A stretch of DNA of 64,000 nucleotides from Edaphochlamys debaryana (Eukaryota; Chlorophyta; Chlorophyceae; Chlamydomonadales). The stretch lies in assembly GCA_016858145.1 (NCBI GenBank), contig JAEHOE010000151.1:62001-126000 (forward strand), given 5' to 3'. Position 1 is the stretch's first letter. Each line of letters opens with the position of its first letter. The position numbers were made by a program, and so were the translations under genes. Positions 34,323 to 45,131 of this stretch are shown piece by piece. Under the pieces are notes generated by a model. It was not told the origin of the DNA and did not search any database. It worked only from the letters and a program-made list of their open reading frames with translations.

Positions 34323-34634
34323 ATGGATACCACGCTGGACGCGAGGCAGACCAAGGGCGCGGCGCGCTTCGAGGACACGACCGGCGCCATGGCGTTCGGG
34401 GGCGCGGCCCTGGCGGTGCCGGCGCAGCCCTCCGGCGGCCTGCTGCCCCTGGCCAAACCCGCGGCGGCGGCGGCGGGCAGCGGCAGCGGGGGAGGGGCGG
34501 GGGCTGCCAGCCAGGGCCAGGGCGAGGAGCCGGTGCTGGGGAAGCGGGACGGGCTGGAGGACGCCCGGACGGCGGCGCAGGCGGCCTTCAGCACCAAGGG
34601 GGACCCGTGGGAGCAGGGCAGGAGCATCCCGTAG
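34323..34634 (+). CDS. Small Ala/Gly-rich protein, unknown
   Basis: A frame of 103 aa from the ATG at 34323 (GGCCATGG context) to TAG at 34634. It begins MDTTLDARQTKGAARFEDTT and becomes Ala/Gly-rich, ending KGDPWEQGRSIP. A donor-like GTAGGA overlaps the stop, and a coding-looking stretch follows an acceptor at about 34813 (VPIPCRVTPELVAAKSGWIE), but the phases do not join simply, so a longer spliced form is possible but unproven. No family recognised. It forms a divergent pair with the gene at 33639-33998. Confidence 0.45.
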   Translation: MDTTLDARQTKGAARFEDTTGAMAFGGAALAVPAQPSGGLLPLAKPAAAAAGSGSGGGAGAASQGQGEEPVLGKRDGLEDARTAAQAAFSTKGDPWEQGRSIP

Positions 34635-35372
34635 GAGGCAGGTGGGTGGGGTTTGGAGGCAGGGCAGGGACAGGGTTCCGGGTTGGGCGGGAGAGGCAAA
34701 GGGGGGAGGCGGAGCCCGTAGCGGCGGCAGTGCAGCGCCGCTACTGCGTCCTTCCAGCCAGCCCGCGCCCAACCGGTTGCTCAAGCCCGCTGCCTGACCC
34801 CTGCCGACCCCAGGTGCCCATCCCTTGCCGTGTTACGCCGGAGCTGGTGGCGGCGAAGTCTGGATGGATCGAGCTAGGGGCGCGCAGGAGGTCGAGAGCC
34901 TGCCCTGCTGCATACGGAGCTGCATCACGCGGTTGGCTACGTTATGTGTTGGGGGTGGTTGGGCAGCGTTTGTAGGACAACGAGGCTGGGCTGCGGCTAC
35001 ACTAGGCAGGGTGGGATCTGCTGGTCTTGAGTGGACTTTGGCCGTTGTAAGGTGAAGTTGAGCCTCACAAGCCGCAAGTTGAGCCGCAGCATCCCTCGCA
35101 GCGTAAACGTTGCTCTCGCCCTCCAAGGCGGCTCTCAGCACTCCGCCACGGTCCACACGGGCCCGCACGGCGACCCACGTTGGGATCGGTGTAGCCGTGA
35201 GCGGGGCGAAGCACCCGGCCCTTAAGACCCGCCGAGCGTCCGCCCAACCGCACTGTAGCCCCGCGCACAGAGCAGCGGCATCCCTGTAGTGGGTCCTGGA
35301 TAGCACTGCTGCCTACGCTTGGCCTTCGTGTCTTCGCCCTAGCCTGAAGGCCAGGGCCTGGGCCCTCCCGCC
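34635..35372. promoter_or_regulatory. 5' region of HSPA12-like copy A
   Basis: From about 35110 to 35240 it matches the 5' flanks of copies B and C (inverted). Words shared include GACCCACGTTGGGAT and, with C, TTAAGACCCGCCGAGCG. The left part has no recognised content apart from the possible exon noted under the preceding gene. Confidence 0.55.
35172..35186 (+). promoter_or_regulatory. Promoter box GACCCACGTTGGGAT, copy A
   Basis: The same 15-mer lies 185 bp upstream of copy B's ATG, and with one mismatch 167 bp upstream of copy C's ATG; here it lies 187 bp upstream. It contains an ACGT core. Whether it binds a factor is not known. Confidence 0.5.
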
Positions 35373-38300
35373 ATGTCGCTGCCGGCTTCGCTGGGGGCTG
35401 CTGCCCCCGGCTCCGCCGCCCCTCCCAGCCTGGTGATCGGGGTGGACTTTGGGACCCACGCCTCGGCCTTTGCGTGGCGCAAGCACGCCCCGGGCTCCGC
35501 TGCCCCCGCCCCCGGGGCCCTGCGTGTGTCTACCCACGAGGCCTGGCCCGACCAGCCCACCCCCGACGCCAAGACCCGCACCGCCCTGCTGTATCGAGGG
35601 GACCGAGTGGTGAGCGCTTGAGTCGGGGTAACCGGGTGTGCAGCTGTGGGTTTGGCTGCGGGAGTGTGCGGCTTTGGGGCGTGTCCCGGAGGCGCCTTGG
35701 GCTGGGCTAGGGTTCTTCCTGTCCGGCGCACGCTCTGCCGGACTGACCTCTGCTTAACCCTTGCTCCCAACCCCCACCCTCCCGCCCCCGCCCTCCCTCC
35801 CGCCCCCGCCCCCCCTCCCGCCCCCGCCCCCCCTTCCCCCCACCTGCAGGCTTGACCCTCTGCTGGCCTCTACCCCTCCGCTTCCCTCCCCTCCCTCGCC
35901 CCAACCCACCTGCAGGCCGCCTGGGGCTGGACCGCCTGGAGGCGCTGGGCCGAGATGTCTCCCTCCGAGCGGCGGGGCCACAGCTACGTGGAGCACTTCA
36001 AGCTGCTGCTGGAGGACGGGGCGGAGGCGGGCGTGGGGGCGGGGTGCGCCCTGCCGCCAGGGGTCACGCGGGTGCAGGCGGCGGCGGACTACCTGGGGGA
36101 GATGAGGAAGTGGGTCGGGGAGGGAGGGACTCAGGGAAGGGCTGCCGCCAAGGGAAAGCATCAGGCTTAGCCGCTGACGTTGAGCCCTTGACCCCTACCC
36201 GTCCCCTTGACCCCTACCTCGTGCCTCCCATGCGACCTTCTTGCCGCCGCCTCCCCACCTCTCAGGTACATCCGCGATCACCTCCGCCGCACCGCCGGCG
36301 TCACCCTGAGCTCCGATGAGACCGTGTGGTGCCTCACGCTGCCCGCCATCTGGAGCGACGCAGCCAAGGCCCGGATGCGGGAGGCGGCGCACAGGGCGGG
36401 TGCGTGCGGGGGCCTGGGGGCATGGGGCATCAAAAGGAGCGGAGGCTCAGTCCGCAATGACCAAAGGTATGCTGGCGTTTCCAAAATCCCTTTCCTACCC
36501 CGACCCTCCCTCCCCGTCCCCCAGGCCTGACCCCCTCCGTTGGCTCCCGCTCGCTGCTGCTCACCCTTGAGCCCGAGGCTGCGGCGCTGTCGGCCGTGGC
36601 GGCGGGGGCCGGGGGCGGTGGGGCCGGGGCCCTGGCGGACGGCGACGTGGCCCTGGTCCTGGACTGCGGGGGCGGCACGGCGGACGCCACGCTGCACCGG
36701 GTCCGGGGCGCAGGCCTGGGCGTGAGGCTGGAGGAGGCGGCGGTGGGGAGAGGTGGGAGGGGAAGGGAAAGGGGGTCAGCACGGTGAGGGGGTTAGCATC
36801 GCAGCTAGTATGTGCTAAGCCTTTTGCCTCGCTCTCCACGGCCGTCCTTTCCTCAGGCGCCCTGGCGGGCGGTGCGCACGTGGACGCTGCTGCGTGGTCG
36901 TACATGCGGGATCTGCTGGGGGCGGACGCATGGGACGCGTGGCAAGCGGCGGAGCCAGGAGAGGTGGTCAAGCTGAGGAGCAGGTGGGGGAGGCGAGCTC
37001 GCGTATCCTGTCCTGAGCTCGACCCCCAATCATGCTGGGGAGGTGTTCCAGTAAACCGTGTTCGCAAGTGTGCTTGGGTACGGGTGCTGACACATCTGCT
37101 CGTGTCCCTTCCCCGCTGCCAGGCCCCCGTCTTGCTCGTGCCGCGTGTCTAACCGCGTTCCTTGTCCCCGCAAATCTGCGTCCTCGTTCTCCATCCCCAG
37201 GTGGGAGGGCAACAAGCGCGGCTTTGCCGGCGGCGAGCCCGTTTCCCTCACTGCGGCCGCGGGCAGCGCCCCTGCCTCGGGCGGAGTAGGCTTCCTGGGC
37301 GGAGGGCTGGTCAAGGTACCCGGTGTGCGCTCCGGAGACTTGCGCCTGCCCCTGCCCCCGGGTCTCGCGGACCGGCTGGGGCGGCTCAAGTTGCAGGTAA
37401 GGGCCGCGGTTCTAGGCCCAGCGTGGGAGCCATCCGCTCAGGCTAGTCCCAAAACAAAAATCTTGCCGCTGGTTCCTCCCTCCCCTCTTTCCCCTCAGTC
37501 CCTGTCCCTCCCCGACCGTCTCCGCGGCTGGGTGAGCTCCGACCGGCAGCTGGTGCTCCCCTCCGAGGTGGTGGCCAGCCGCGTGTTCGACCCCGTGGTG
37601 GGCAAGGCGCTGGAGCTCATGGCGGACGTGGCGGAGGAGGGAGCACGGCTGGGAAACAGCTGCAACAAGGTGGGGGATGCCGTTGGGCAGCGCCTACGTT
37701 TGCGTCTTCACACCGCTCCCATGGTTCCTCCGTCCTTGCCGCAGCCCATGGCCCTTTTCCCGTCCCACCCACCCCCGCCCCCCCAGGTCCTGCTCGCCGG
37801 CGGCTTCGCCCGCTCCGCCTACCTGCAGGCCCGAGTCGTTAGGCGCTGCCCCGGGGGGCCTCGCTGCTGCTGCCCGAGGACCCAGGCGCGGCGGTGGTCA
37901 AGGGTGAGCTAAACGGGGGCGGCAAACCCACTCTTCTGGCGTCTGCTCTCTTCCCTCTTTCAAGACTCGAGCTGCCGCTGCCCCTTGCCGATGTGCTGTT
38001 GTCGTTTTCGCCAGGAGCCGTCATCTTCGGTGCTCTACCCTCTCTCATCGTTGGCCGATGCTGCCGTGCCAGCTACGGTGTGATGGTCGATGCACCGTGG
38101 ACCTTTCAGGACGCAGTGTCCGCCTCCGCACATGGGTACCCCCGGAGAAGTATTGGAACGCTGAGCGCGGGGCCTACTACGCAGGTGGGTATGCAGTGAT
38201 AAGAAATTCCTTAAGCGTCTGGTTGGGGGGCAAACATGCACTCCGTTACGCCTGCGCTGCAGCAGGGACGTTCGACCAGTTCGTCCAGCGTGGGCAGCTG

Positions 38301-38784
38301 GTCAACGTGGACCAGGTGGTGGAGCACATGCTGTGCCCCGCTCTCAAGTCAGTGTGGGGCTGGTACTGGTGTAGGGCTGGGATAGTGGGATTGCCCCTAT
38401 GGCTTGTGTGCGGATGCACATGCAGTGTGTGCCCTGGGTTGCAGGACACAAGACTGTGTCAACATCATCCTCTACTCGACGCCCATCACTGGGGCCCGGC
38501 ACACCAGCTCGCCGCACATGAAGAACCTTGCCAAGTTCACGCTGCAGCTGCCCGCCGGCTGGTCCCGCAGCGTATCCACTGCCAGTGACTATCCCCTCAT
38601 GGGCATGGGCATAAAGGGCGTGCGCGTGGATAGGATCCGCGACTGCAACCAATTTGGATGCTACTGCTGTGTGCGCGTAGGTGGAGATGCGCTTCGGCGC
38701 CACGGAGCTGAGCCTGGTGGCCACGAACCCCCGCACCAAGGACGCCTTGGCGGTCTCCGTGGCGTGGACTGGGGATGCCGCTTG
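35373..38784 (+). pseudogene. HSPA12-type Hsp70-like gene, copy A, with frameshifts
   Basis: Exons aligned with copies B and C: 35373-35609, 35916-36109, 36266-36399, 36525-36752, 36857-36983, 37201-37396, 37499-37669, 37787-37903, 38015-38184, 38263-38347, 38445 to about 38601, and about 38680-38784. Exons 1-7 are intact and carry the phosphate motifs (VIGVDFGTH, VLDCGGGTADATLH). Exon 8 is 117 nt against 118 in B, with one base missing near 37838 inside the YLQARV segment. Exon 9 is 170 nt against 168, with two extra bases near 38140. These do not cancel, so the C-terminal third is out of frame as read. The exon 11 donor of B (AAG|GTGC) reads ATG|GGCA here, though a nearby GTGCGC could substitute. 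Sequencing error at the two indels is the main alternative. It lies upstream of intact ARP7, in the same order as the inverted copy. Confidence 0.7.
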
Positions 38785-39652
38785 AGGCGGTCCCTAGTCG
38801 ATGTTCCGACGCCGCTTCCATGCATCGGGGCGTTTGTGCACAGTTCCCGGGTCTGTTGGACTTAGAGCCTCACCTGAGGTCCCCCTGGACTTGGGCCACT
38901 GCTCAGGGTGATCCGCTCCATAAGCCCCTGTCCGGTCTGGCGCTGTCCGATTTCCTGGCTGGCTAGTGTGTGGGGTGTTGTTGCCCAGGTGCGGCGTGGT
39001 GGGGGACCCGCAGCCTCACCGGTAGTCGCCTTCCTCCCCGGCCGCTGCTCGAGGTGCTCCACTCCTGAAGCATCACTCCAGTTTCGGTGGGGGAGGCGTC
39101 CTGGGTTATTGGGTTGTGTTGGCGAGGGGTGGTGTTCTCACGGTGGTCTATGCGTGGGCTGTAGGTGCGCATTGCTGTGCCCGGAGGGTGGGCATGAAGT
39201 CGTCAGGGACTCCCCTACGAGTGCTTGCTTTTCGCGTAACTCGTCTCCCGTGTCTACTTTCCCCCTATGAGTGCATGTGTGTAGATATGCGTTACTGAAA
39301 ATGGGAACAGGCGCGGCCATGGGCCCCGTGGGTGGGCATAAAGCCGTCAGTGCCTACGTCCATATGGTGGTATGCAGGCAGCGCTGTTGCGGATAGCTCT
39401 GAGGCGGCAAAAGGGCCAAGGGCAGCCGCAATCACAGACGCAGCTGTCGTGCAGGGCATTTGACCCGGCCAAACTTAGCTCGGCCGCAAACATCTTGCTT
39501 CCACACGCCTGAATGTAACAGTATTGCTTTTGTGCCTGACCACTCCCTGAACTCGCAACCACAGCGCAGCATCCCGCGAACCAAGGCACCATCATCACGT
39601 AGCCTCGGGCACCGCCCACACCCTCCGCATCCGTTAGCTCTAGTTAGCCAAC
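38785..39652. promoter_or_regulatory. Spacer between HSPA12-like copy A and ARP7
   Basis: The right part (about 39400-39640) matches the inverted flank of the ARP7 pseudogene (about 53490-53740), including CATTTTGACCCGGCCAAA-like and GACAGCTGCGTCTG-like words, so the ARP7 promoter was included in the duplication. No gene was found in the left part. Confidence 0.5.
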
Positions 39653-40801
39653 ATGGGCGATAGCGTGGCGGTGCTGGACTATGGCGGCCGCTGGCTGAAG
39701 GCGGGCTGGGCCTTCAACTTCCCGACTGAGGAGGAGCCGCGCTACATGACGCCAAATGCCGTGCTCGTGGAGCAGGAGGGAGGAGGCTCGGAGCTGCAGC
39801 GGCCAGTGCAGCGCGGCAAGATCGCGAGCTGGGAGCAGTTTGAGTCGCTGGCTTACTACGCGCTCTATGATCTCATGGGCTGGGAGCTGGGCAACGAGGG
39901 CAACATCATGCTCTGCGAGCCGCTGCTCACCAGCCGGCCGGACCGGGAGATGCTCACCCAGCTGATGTTCGAGGTCTTCAACGTCAACAGCCTCTTCGTT
40001 CAGGACACCGCTGTCCTGTCGCTCTATGCGGTCGGGCGGCTAACGGGGCTGGTTGTAGATATCGGTCACGACAAGATCGATGTGGCCACGGTCACTGAGG
40101 GCGCGCTCAATCCCTCCACCGTGCGCCGCCTGGACTACGGCGGCGACCAGATGACGCAGCTCATGCAGCGGCAGATGGCGGACCCGTCGCGCCAGGCCAA
40201 CGGCGCAGCCTCGCCCATGTCTGACGCTGCCGCCGGGGCGCTGACGGAGGAGGCGGCAGAGGCGCTCAAGGAGCTCTGCGCCCGCTGCGCTGAGAGCGAG
40301 TCCACCTATAACGCTGCCACCGGGGCCTCCGGGTCCCCCTCCGCCACCCCGGCTGCCCCTGAGACCTTCCGGCTGCCGGACGGCCAGGAGTTCACCGTCA
40401 CCACGGAGGGCCTGAACGTGGGCGAGGCGCTGTTCCGGCCGGGCCCGCTGCTGGGCCTGGTTGGGCCCAGCCCTGCCGAGGCCGCCTGCGACTCGGCCTC
40501 CTCCCTGGATGTGGTGCTGCGGAAGGTCATGATGGAGAACATGCTGCTCGTGGGCGGCGGCAGCGTCATCCCGGGCGTGGGGGCGCGCTTCGTGTCGGAG
40601 GTGCGCTCCATGGTCTCCCACTCCACCAACCCCAACCTCATCCCCACGCCCGAGTACATGCCCTCCCCGGCCGTGCCCCGCGACGCCCCCTGGGTGGGCG
40701 GTGCGGTGGTGGCCAAGGTGGCTCAGATCCAGAACCACTTCATCTTCAAAGCCGACTACGACGAGGCGGGGCCCATCGCAGTGCACCGCCGCTGCTCCTA
40801 G
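39653..40801 (+). CDS. ARP7: Actin-related protein 7 (ARP7)
   Basis: Intronless, 382 aa, from MGDSVAVLDYGGRWLKAGW to ADYDEAGPIAVHRRCS at the end. Family hallmarks of plant ARP7 are visible: GWELGNEGNIMLCEPLL (about 76-92), QLMFEVFNVNSLF, AVLSLYAVGRLTGLVVDIGH (about 122-141), the nucleotide-fold LLVGGGSVIPGVGARF (about 302-317), PEYMPSPAV, and the C-terminal ADYDE-GP-VHR-C signature. Plant ARP7 is about 363 aa; the excess lies in an Ala/Ser/Pro-rich insert around residues 180-245. ARP7 is nuclear and associates with chromatin-remodelling complexes. All other multi-exon genes here contrast with its single exon. A decayed inverted copy lies at 52342-53472. Confidence 0.93.
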   Translation: MGDSVAVLDYGGRWLKAGWAFNFPTEEEPRYMTPNAVLVEQEGGGSELQRPVQRGKIASWEQFESLAYYALYDLMGWELGNEGNIMLCEPLLTSRPDREMLTQLMFEVFNVNSLFVQDTAVLSLYAVGRLTGLVVDIGHDKIDVATVTEGALNPSTVRRLDYGGDQMTQLMQRQMADPSRQANGAASPMSDAAAGALTEEAAEALKELCARCAESESTYNAATGASGSPSATPAAPETFRLPDGQEFTVTTEGLNVGEALFRPGPLLGLVGPSPAEAACDSASSLDVVLRKVMMENMLLVGGGSVIPGVGARFVSEVRSMVSHSTNPNLIPTPEYMPSPAVPRDAPWVGGAVVAKVAQIQNHFIFKADYDEAGPIAVHRRCS

Positions 40802-41925
40802 GCGGCGGCCGGCTCCCTGGCGCCTCGGCACTGGCCTGCCTGCGCAGCGCAGCACAGCCAGACGTGGCAAGCGAGCCTCGTCCTCCAGAGGCTTTGCGAA
40901 AGCGCAGCATGTGATGGGCTGAGGCGCCAGGGAGCTTGCCCAGCCCGGCGGCTTCCCAGCCGCCGGCTCCCTTCCCATTGAGTTGAGCCAGTTGAACGCA
41001 TTGTCCGTTGTGCCATGATGGAACGGCCGGGCCGGAGCGGGCCTGCGCAGCTCCGCGAACCCCGGAACCATAGCTGCCTCCCACCTGCGGAGACTGCTGC
41101 CACGCTTGGTGATGGCCGCGGTCCATGCAGCCGCTCGCATGTACGCAGCACCCTACTCAAGCCGCAGGTGCGAGCAGGGCTGCGCCTGCGAGGGCTTGGG
41201 GTGCCATCATGTCCGGGATCGCCCGTCAGCTGACACGCACCTCTCGGATGCCGTGCAGGCCCGTTGCCCCGGAGTCGCCCCCCCTGCTCACTGGCGCCCC
41301 GTGCTCAGTCAGACGTCTCGAGCATCAGGTCAGCGCAGGGCTTGTGGCAAGCACGGCTTCTTCACGGCTGGGCTATAGCTTGTGTATTTTTGAATGCAGC
41401 ACGCTTGTTTGACCCTCACCTTGCGGCGATTCCCCATCCCACCGCACAGGAGACCTCAAGTATGCCGCAAACGGAGGGGCTCGATGCAGCTAGCGGAACT
41501 TTCACTCCAGGGGCCCTTAAAGCTGGGGCACGGAGCTTGCAGCGGCTGGTCGCGTAGTGGGGGCATCATCGTGTGAAGGGGGCCCTTTGCTGTAGGTCAA
41601 CTTGGCTGATGGCCCTGCGGGAGGCACGTAGGGACCGCGCGCCGTGAGCAGGACCACGGTGCGAGTGTGTGCTCTGGGGCTCACCCGGTTTCGGAGGCTG
41701 TAGAGGCCGGGGAGCAGGTGTCTCGCTAATCGAAAGACCGGGTGTGGTATGTAACATTACGCGGCCAGGGCACAGTTGCGGGGTGCCCGTGCAGGAATGT
41801 GGTACGGCAAGGTACGGCGACTTACACATCTACACCAATAACACCAATACTTCTCAATCAGTTATCCTTGCACTAATAGCAACATAATATCCCGTCGCAC
41901 GGCGCCAACGCGTGAACTCAACAGC
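40802..41925. other. Intergenic region, no gene supported
   Basis: The first ~90 bp after the ARP7 stop match the 3' flank of the ARP7 pseudogene (about 52260-52341), so the left inverted arm ends near 40.9 kb. The rest holds no supported feature and includes the promoter of the dehydrogenase gene. Confidence 0.55.
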
Positions 41926-44213
41926 ATGCCGACGCATGCCATGTCGCCGAGGAAGCTCAACAGCTACAGCACCGCTGAAGAGTGCATCGCGGGGCTTCAG
42001 CTCGCTGGTGAGCTAGCTCTAGAAACTCTCGCGCAATGTCGCCGCTCGCATTCATCCTCGCGACTCCCCATCTTCATAGCTCGCCCTTCCTCCGCTCGTC
42101 GCGCCCATAATCCTGCTGGCTGAATCTCCACAGGAATTGCGATTCTTGGAACCGGTTTGGAGCCTTCCCCCAAGCGGATGGACCGTGTCAAACCCCAACA
42201 ACCGCAACCCGCCCGTTGGCCTTCCCTGGGCCCTCCCGCCCTTTCGCGCAGGCAAGGTGGCCCTGGTGACTGGCGGCTCCAGCGGCATAGGGGTGGAGAC
42301 GTGCCGCGCGCTCGCACTCGCCGGAGCACGCGTGTACCTGGGCGCCCGCTCACCCGCGGACGCTGTAGTAGAGGACATCAAGTGAGGCGCCGCGTGGCGC
42401 AGGGGAGCCGCCGGCGTGCCGGCCCCTTCAGTCGTCCCCCACTCTCGTATCCACCCAAACGGGATTACGGTCATGCCTGATTCGCCCCCTTTCCTTCTCC
42501 CCCTGTCGCACAGGCGCTCCGGCGGCGCTGACGTGCACGTTCTGCGCCTGGACCTGGCGGACCTGAGCTCCGTCCGCTCGGCCGCTGAGACGCTGGCGGC
42601 GGCGGAGCCCGGGGGCCTGCACATGCTGGTGCTCAACGCGGGAGTCATGGCCTGCCCCCTCGCGTGAGCGGAGCGGCGGGACGGTGGGAGGCTGCATGCT
42701 GCGGAGGGGACGGAAGCGGGGGGCGTGCGACAAGGGACGCACAGGGCTGCGCCCCGTTAGGGAGCCGACACTGGCGCCAGGAACGTCGTGTGGTATCCGT
42801 GACGCCCCGCCTCCTCATCGCTTTGATTGCCCACGTCCTTGCCCCCTTATCCCCCTGGTCCGTAGGCGCACCCGCGACGGCCTGGAGATGCAGTCGGGTG
42901 TCAACCACGTGGGGCACTTCTACCTCACACAGGTGGGCGGGGCGGACGCGGCCCAAAATCCCCGACAAGATGGCAGACGGCAGACGCCCATGGGGGTTTC
43001 GCCGGTGTTGCGCTGGATGGAGGGACACGGACGCAGTCCCCCGCCTCAATCTGTTCTGGCCCCCGCCGCCCCCGCCGCCCGCGCTCGCAGCTGCTACTGC
43101 CCCTGCTACAGTGTCATGGCCAGCCCGCGCGCGTGGTGTGGCTGTCCTCGTCGGCGCATGCCTTCCTGTGGAGCCGCCTGCGCCTGGACGACCTCAACTG
43201 GGAGCAGCGGGCGGCCCGCTACAGCCCCTGGGACGCCTACCTGCAGAGCAAGGTGTACAACATCCTGTTCGTACGGCAGCTGGCCAAGAGGTGCGATCGG
43301 CATATGTCATGGGGGCGTGGAGATCCTTGCAGCAGAGGGGCGTGGGAGCACGAGGGCACGTGTGTCCCCTGTGCTTGCCCTCGCCTTACCTCATCCTTGC
43401 CCTTTGCCCCTCGCTTTTGCCCTCACCCTCTGTCTCATCCTTGACTCCGCTTCCGCCTCCCCCTCCTCCTCTTCCTCTTCCGGCCCGCCGTCTCGCTTCC
43501 TTCGCAGGCTGCAGGGCAGCCCCGTGTCCGCCTTCGCGGTGCACCCGGGCATGATCGAGAGCGCGCTGCAGCGCCACCAGAGCTCGCTGTTCCGCTGGGG
43601 GCTGAGGTGGCTGGCGGCGCCCTTCAGGAAGACCACGCAGCAGGTGAGCGGCGGGGGCGTGACAGGAGGGACAGTCGGGGTCAGCGCGGCGCAGGTGGTA
43701 GCCATGCAGAAGAGCACCCGCTGACTTCAGTGTTGCGGCAACTGGGCGGAAGACATTCGGGCAGAAGACAGCCGGGGCAGCCCACGTGCGAAGCAACTCG
43801 TGCCTTCCACCTCATCTGCCCGACCCCTCCGCTACCCACTTTCAGGGCGCTGCCACAAGCGTTTACGCCGCCACCGCCCCCGAGCTGGACGGCCGCAGCG
43901 GGGACTACCTGAGCGACTGGTGGGTCGGGGCAGGGGGACTGTCAGGCCGAGTCGCCGGGGAGACGGGTGGGCTGCCCCTGAGCCACCATACCGTACCACC
44001 CTCATGTCCCAGTCCCCTCGTGCGCACATGACGTATATCCACACGGCTCCTGCTCCCCCTCCCTCCCACCCTCCCTGCAGCCGGCCCGTGGCCTCCTCCT
44101 CTGTGGCTGCGGACATGGCGGCGGCGGAGGCGCTGTGGGGCGCCACTGAGGCGCTGCTGCAGCGGGCGCTGGCGGAGGAGCTGCGGGGCCTGGCGCCGGG
44201 GGGAGGCCCCTGA
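41926..44213 (+). CDS. Short-chain dehydrogenase/reductase (retinol dehydrogenase/WWOX-like)
   Basis: Eight exons: 41926-42007, 42252-42381, 42514-42663, 42866-42932, 43091-43290, 43508-43643, 43846-43919 and 44081-44213, giving 323 aa with all phases consistent. The Rossmann cofactor motif is VALVTGGSSGIG (about 30-41), NAG is at 112-114 (LNAGV), the catalytic Ser lies in VVWLSSSAHA (162-164), and YLQSK supplies Tyr193 and Lys197. HPGMIESAL follows at about 227. These are classical SDR features of the retinol-dehydrogenase/protochlorophyllide-reductase-like branch, using NAD(P)(H). There is no transit peptide or membrane helix at the short N-terminus. It lies beside the transporter and P450 genes, between the inverted repeats. 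Confidence 0.9.
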
Positions 44214-45131
44214 GCGCTAGCGCGAGCGTTGGCGGCGGCGCCGCACGGAGGGGGAGTGGAGAGGGCCTGGCCCGATGACTGAGGGCTAGAGGGCTAGAGC
44301 TTGGTTAAGGGAGAGAGCACTTGGCTGGGTGGTACTGCACGGTGCGCGGGGGTGTTGTAGGGGCGCAGCGACCCCAGGCTTGAAGGCAGGGCTTTGGGGC
44401 GGAGGTGTGCACTGAGTGTGGGGGCTGGGGCTTGCGGCGGGGTGGGGCAACAGCGAGTGACTGTCATGAAGCTGGTGGGCACTCATGGACTCAAAGTGGG
44501 GCGCAGCGGCACCTAATTGCTGAGCAGCGCGTGTTGGTATTGGACCTGGGGAGGAGCGTGACGCCACGGACAGCGCCAGGCCAAAGCGCTGGCTAGCAGC
44601 TAGCAGTAAGTGTTCGTGAGTGTTGAGGGATAGGCAATCGAGCATGACACATTGGGGCTTGACAGTAGACAGCGCTAATTGTGCAGGTTGAGCATTCATT
44701 AAACATCCCGCAGGAGTTGTTACCACGCGCTTGACTAGGCTTCGCTACCATGCAAGAAATGGTCATCTCGTGGCCTCCGTTGACAAGTCTTAACACCTTG
44801 TGGCCTCCGTCACGGCCGTTGGACAAATGCCCTCTTGGATGCCTACCCCCTTTGGGCATTCCGCTACAGTGCTTTGCATACCCCACAAACCACCGCTTTA
44901 CCTATACCAACAGAGCGCAAGCCAACATTGCATGAACACGTGCTTGAGCACCACAGCAGTAAAGTGCCCAAACAGAGTCCGCACGAGCCACGTGCCACGT
45001 GCAGTACACATACTACCCCCTTGCCGCCCGCAACACATAGTTGAGCAAGATAAATAATGCTAGTCCTGCCACCAGCCCCATCCAGCATTTAGCCCCATCC
45101 AGCCACCATAAGCGAGGAGGCGCTGAGGCAC
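44214..45131. other. Intergenic region between convergent 3' ends, no gene supported
   Basis: The 3' flanks of the dehydrogenase (plus) and of the MFS transporter (minus). Open frames here are short and have no exon-like ends. Confidence 0.5.

Noticed and set aside
40040..41140. 366-codon minus frame opposite ARP7
   Set aside because: Antisense shadow of the ARP7 coding sequence; the plus strand has clear family signatures.
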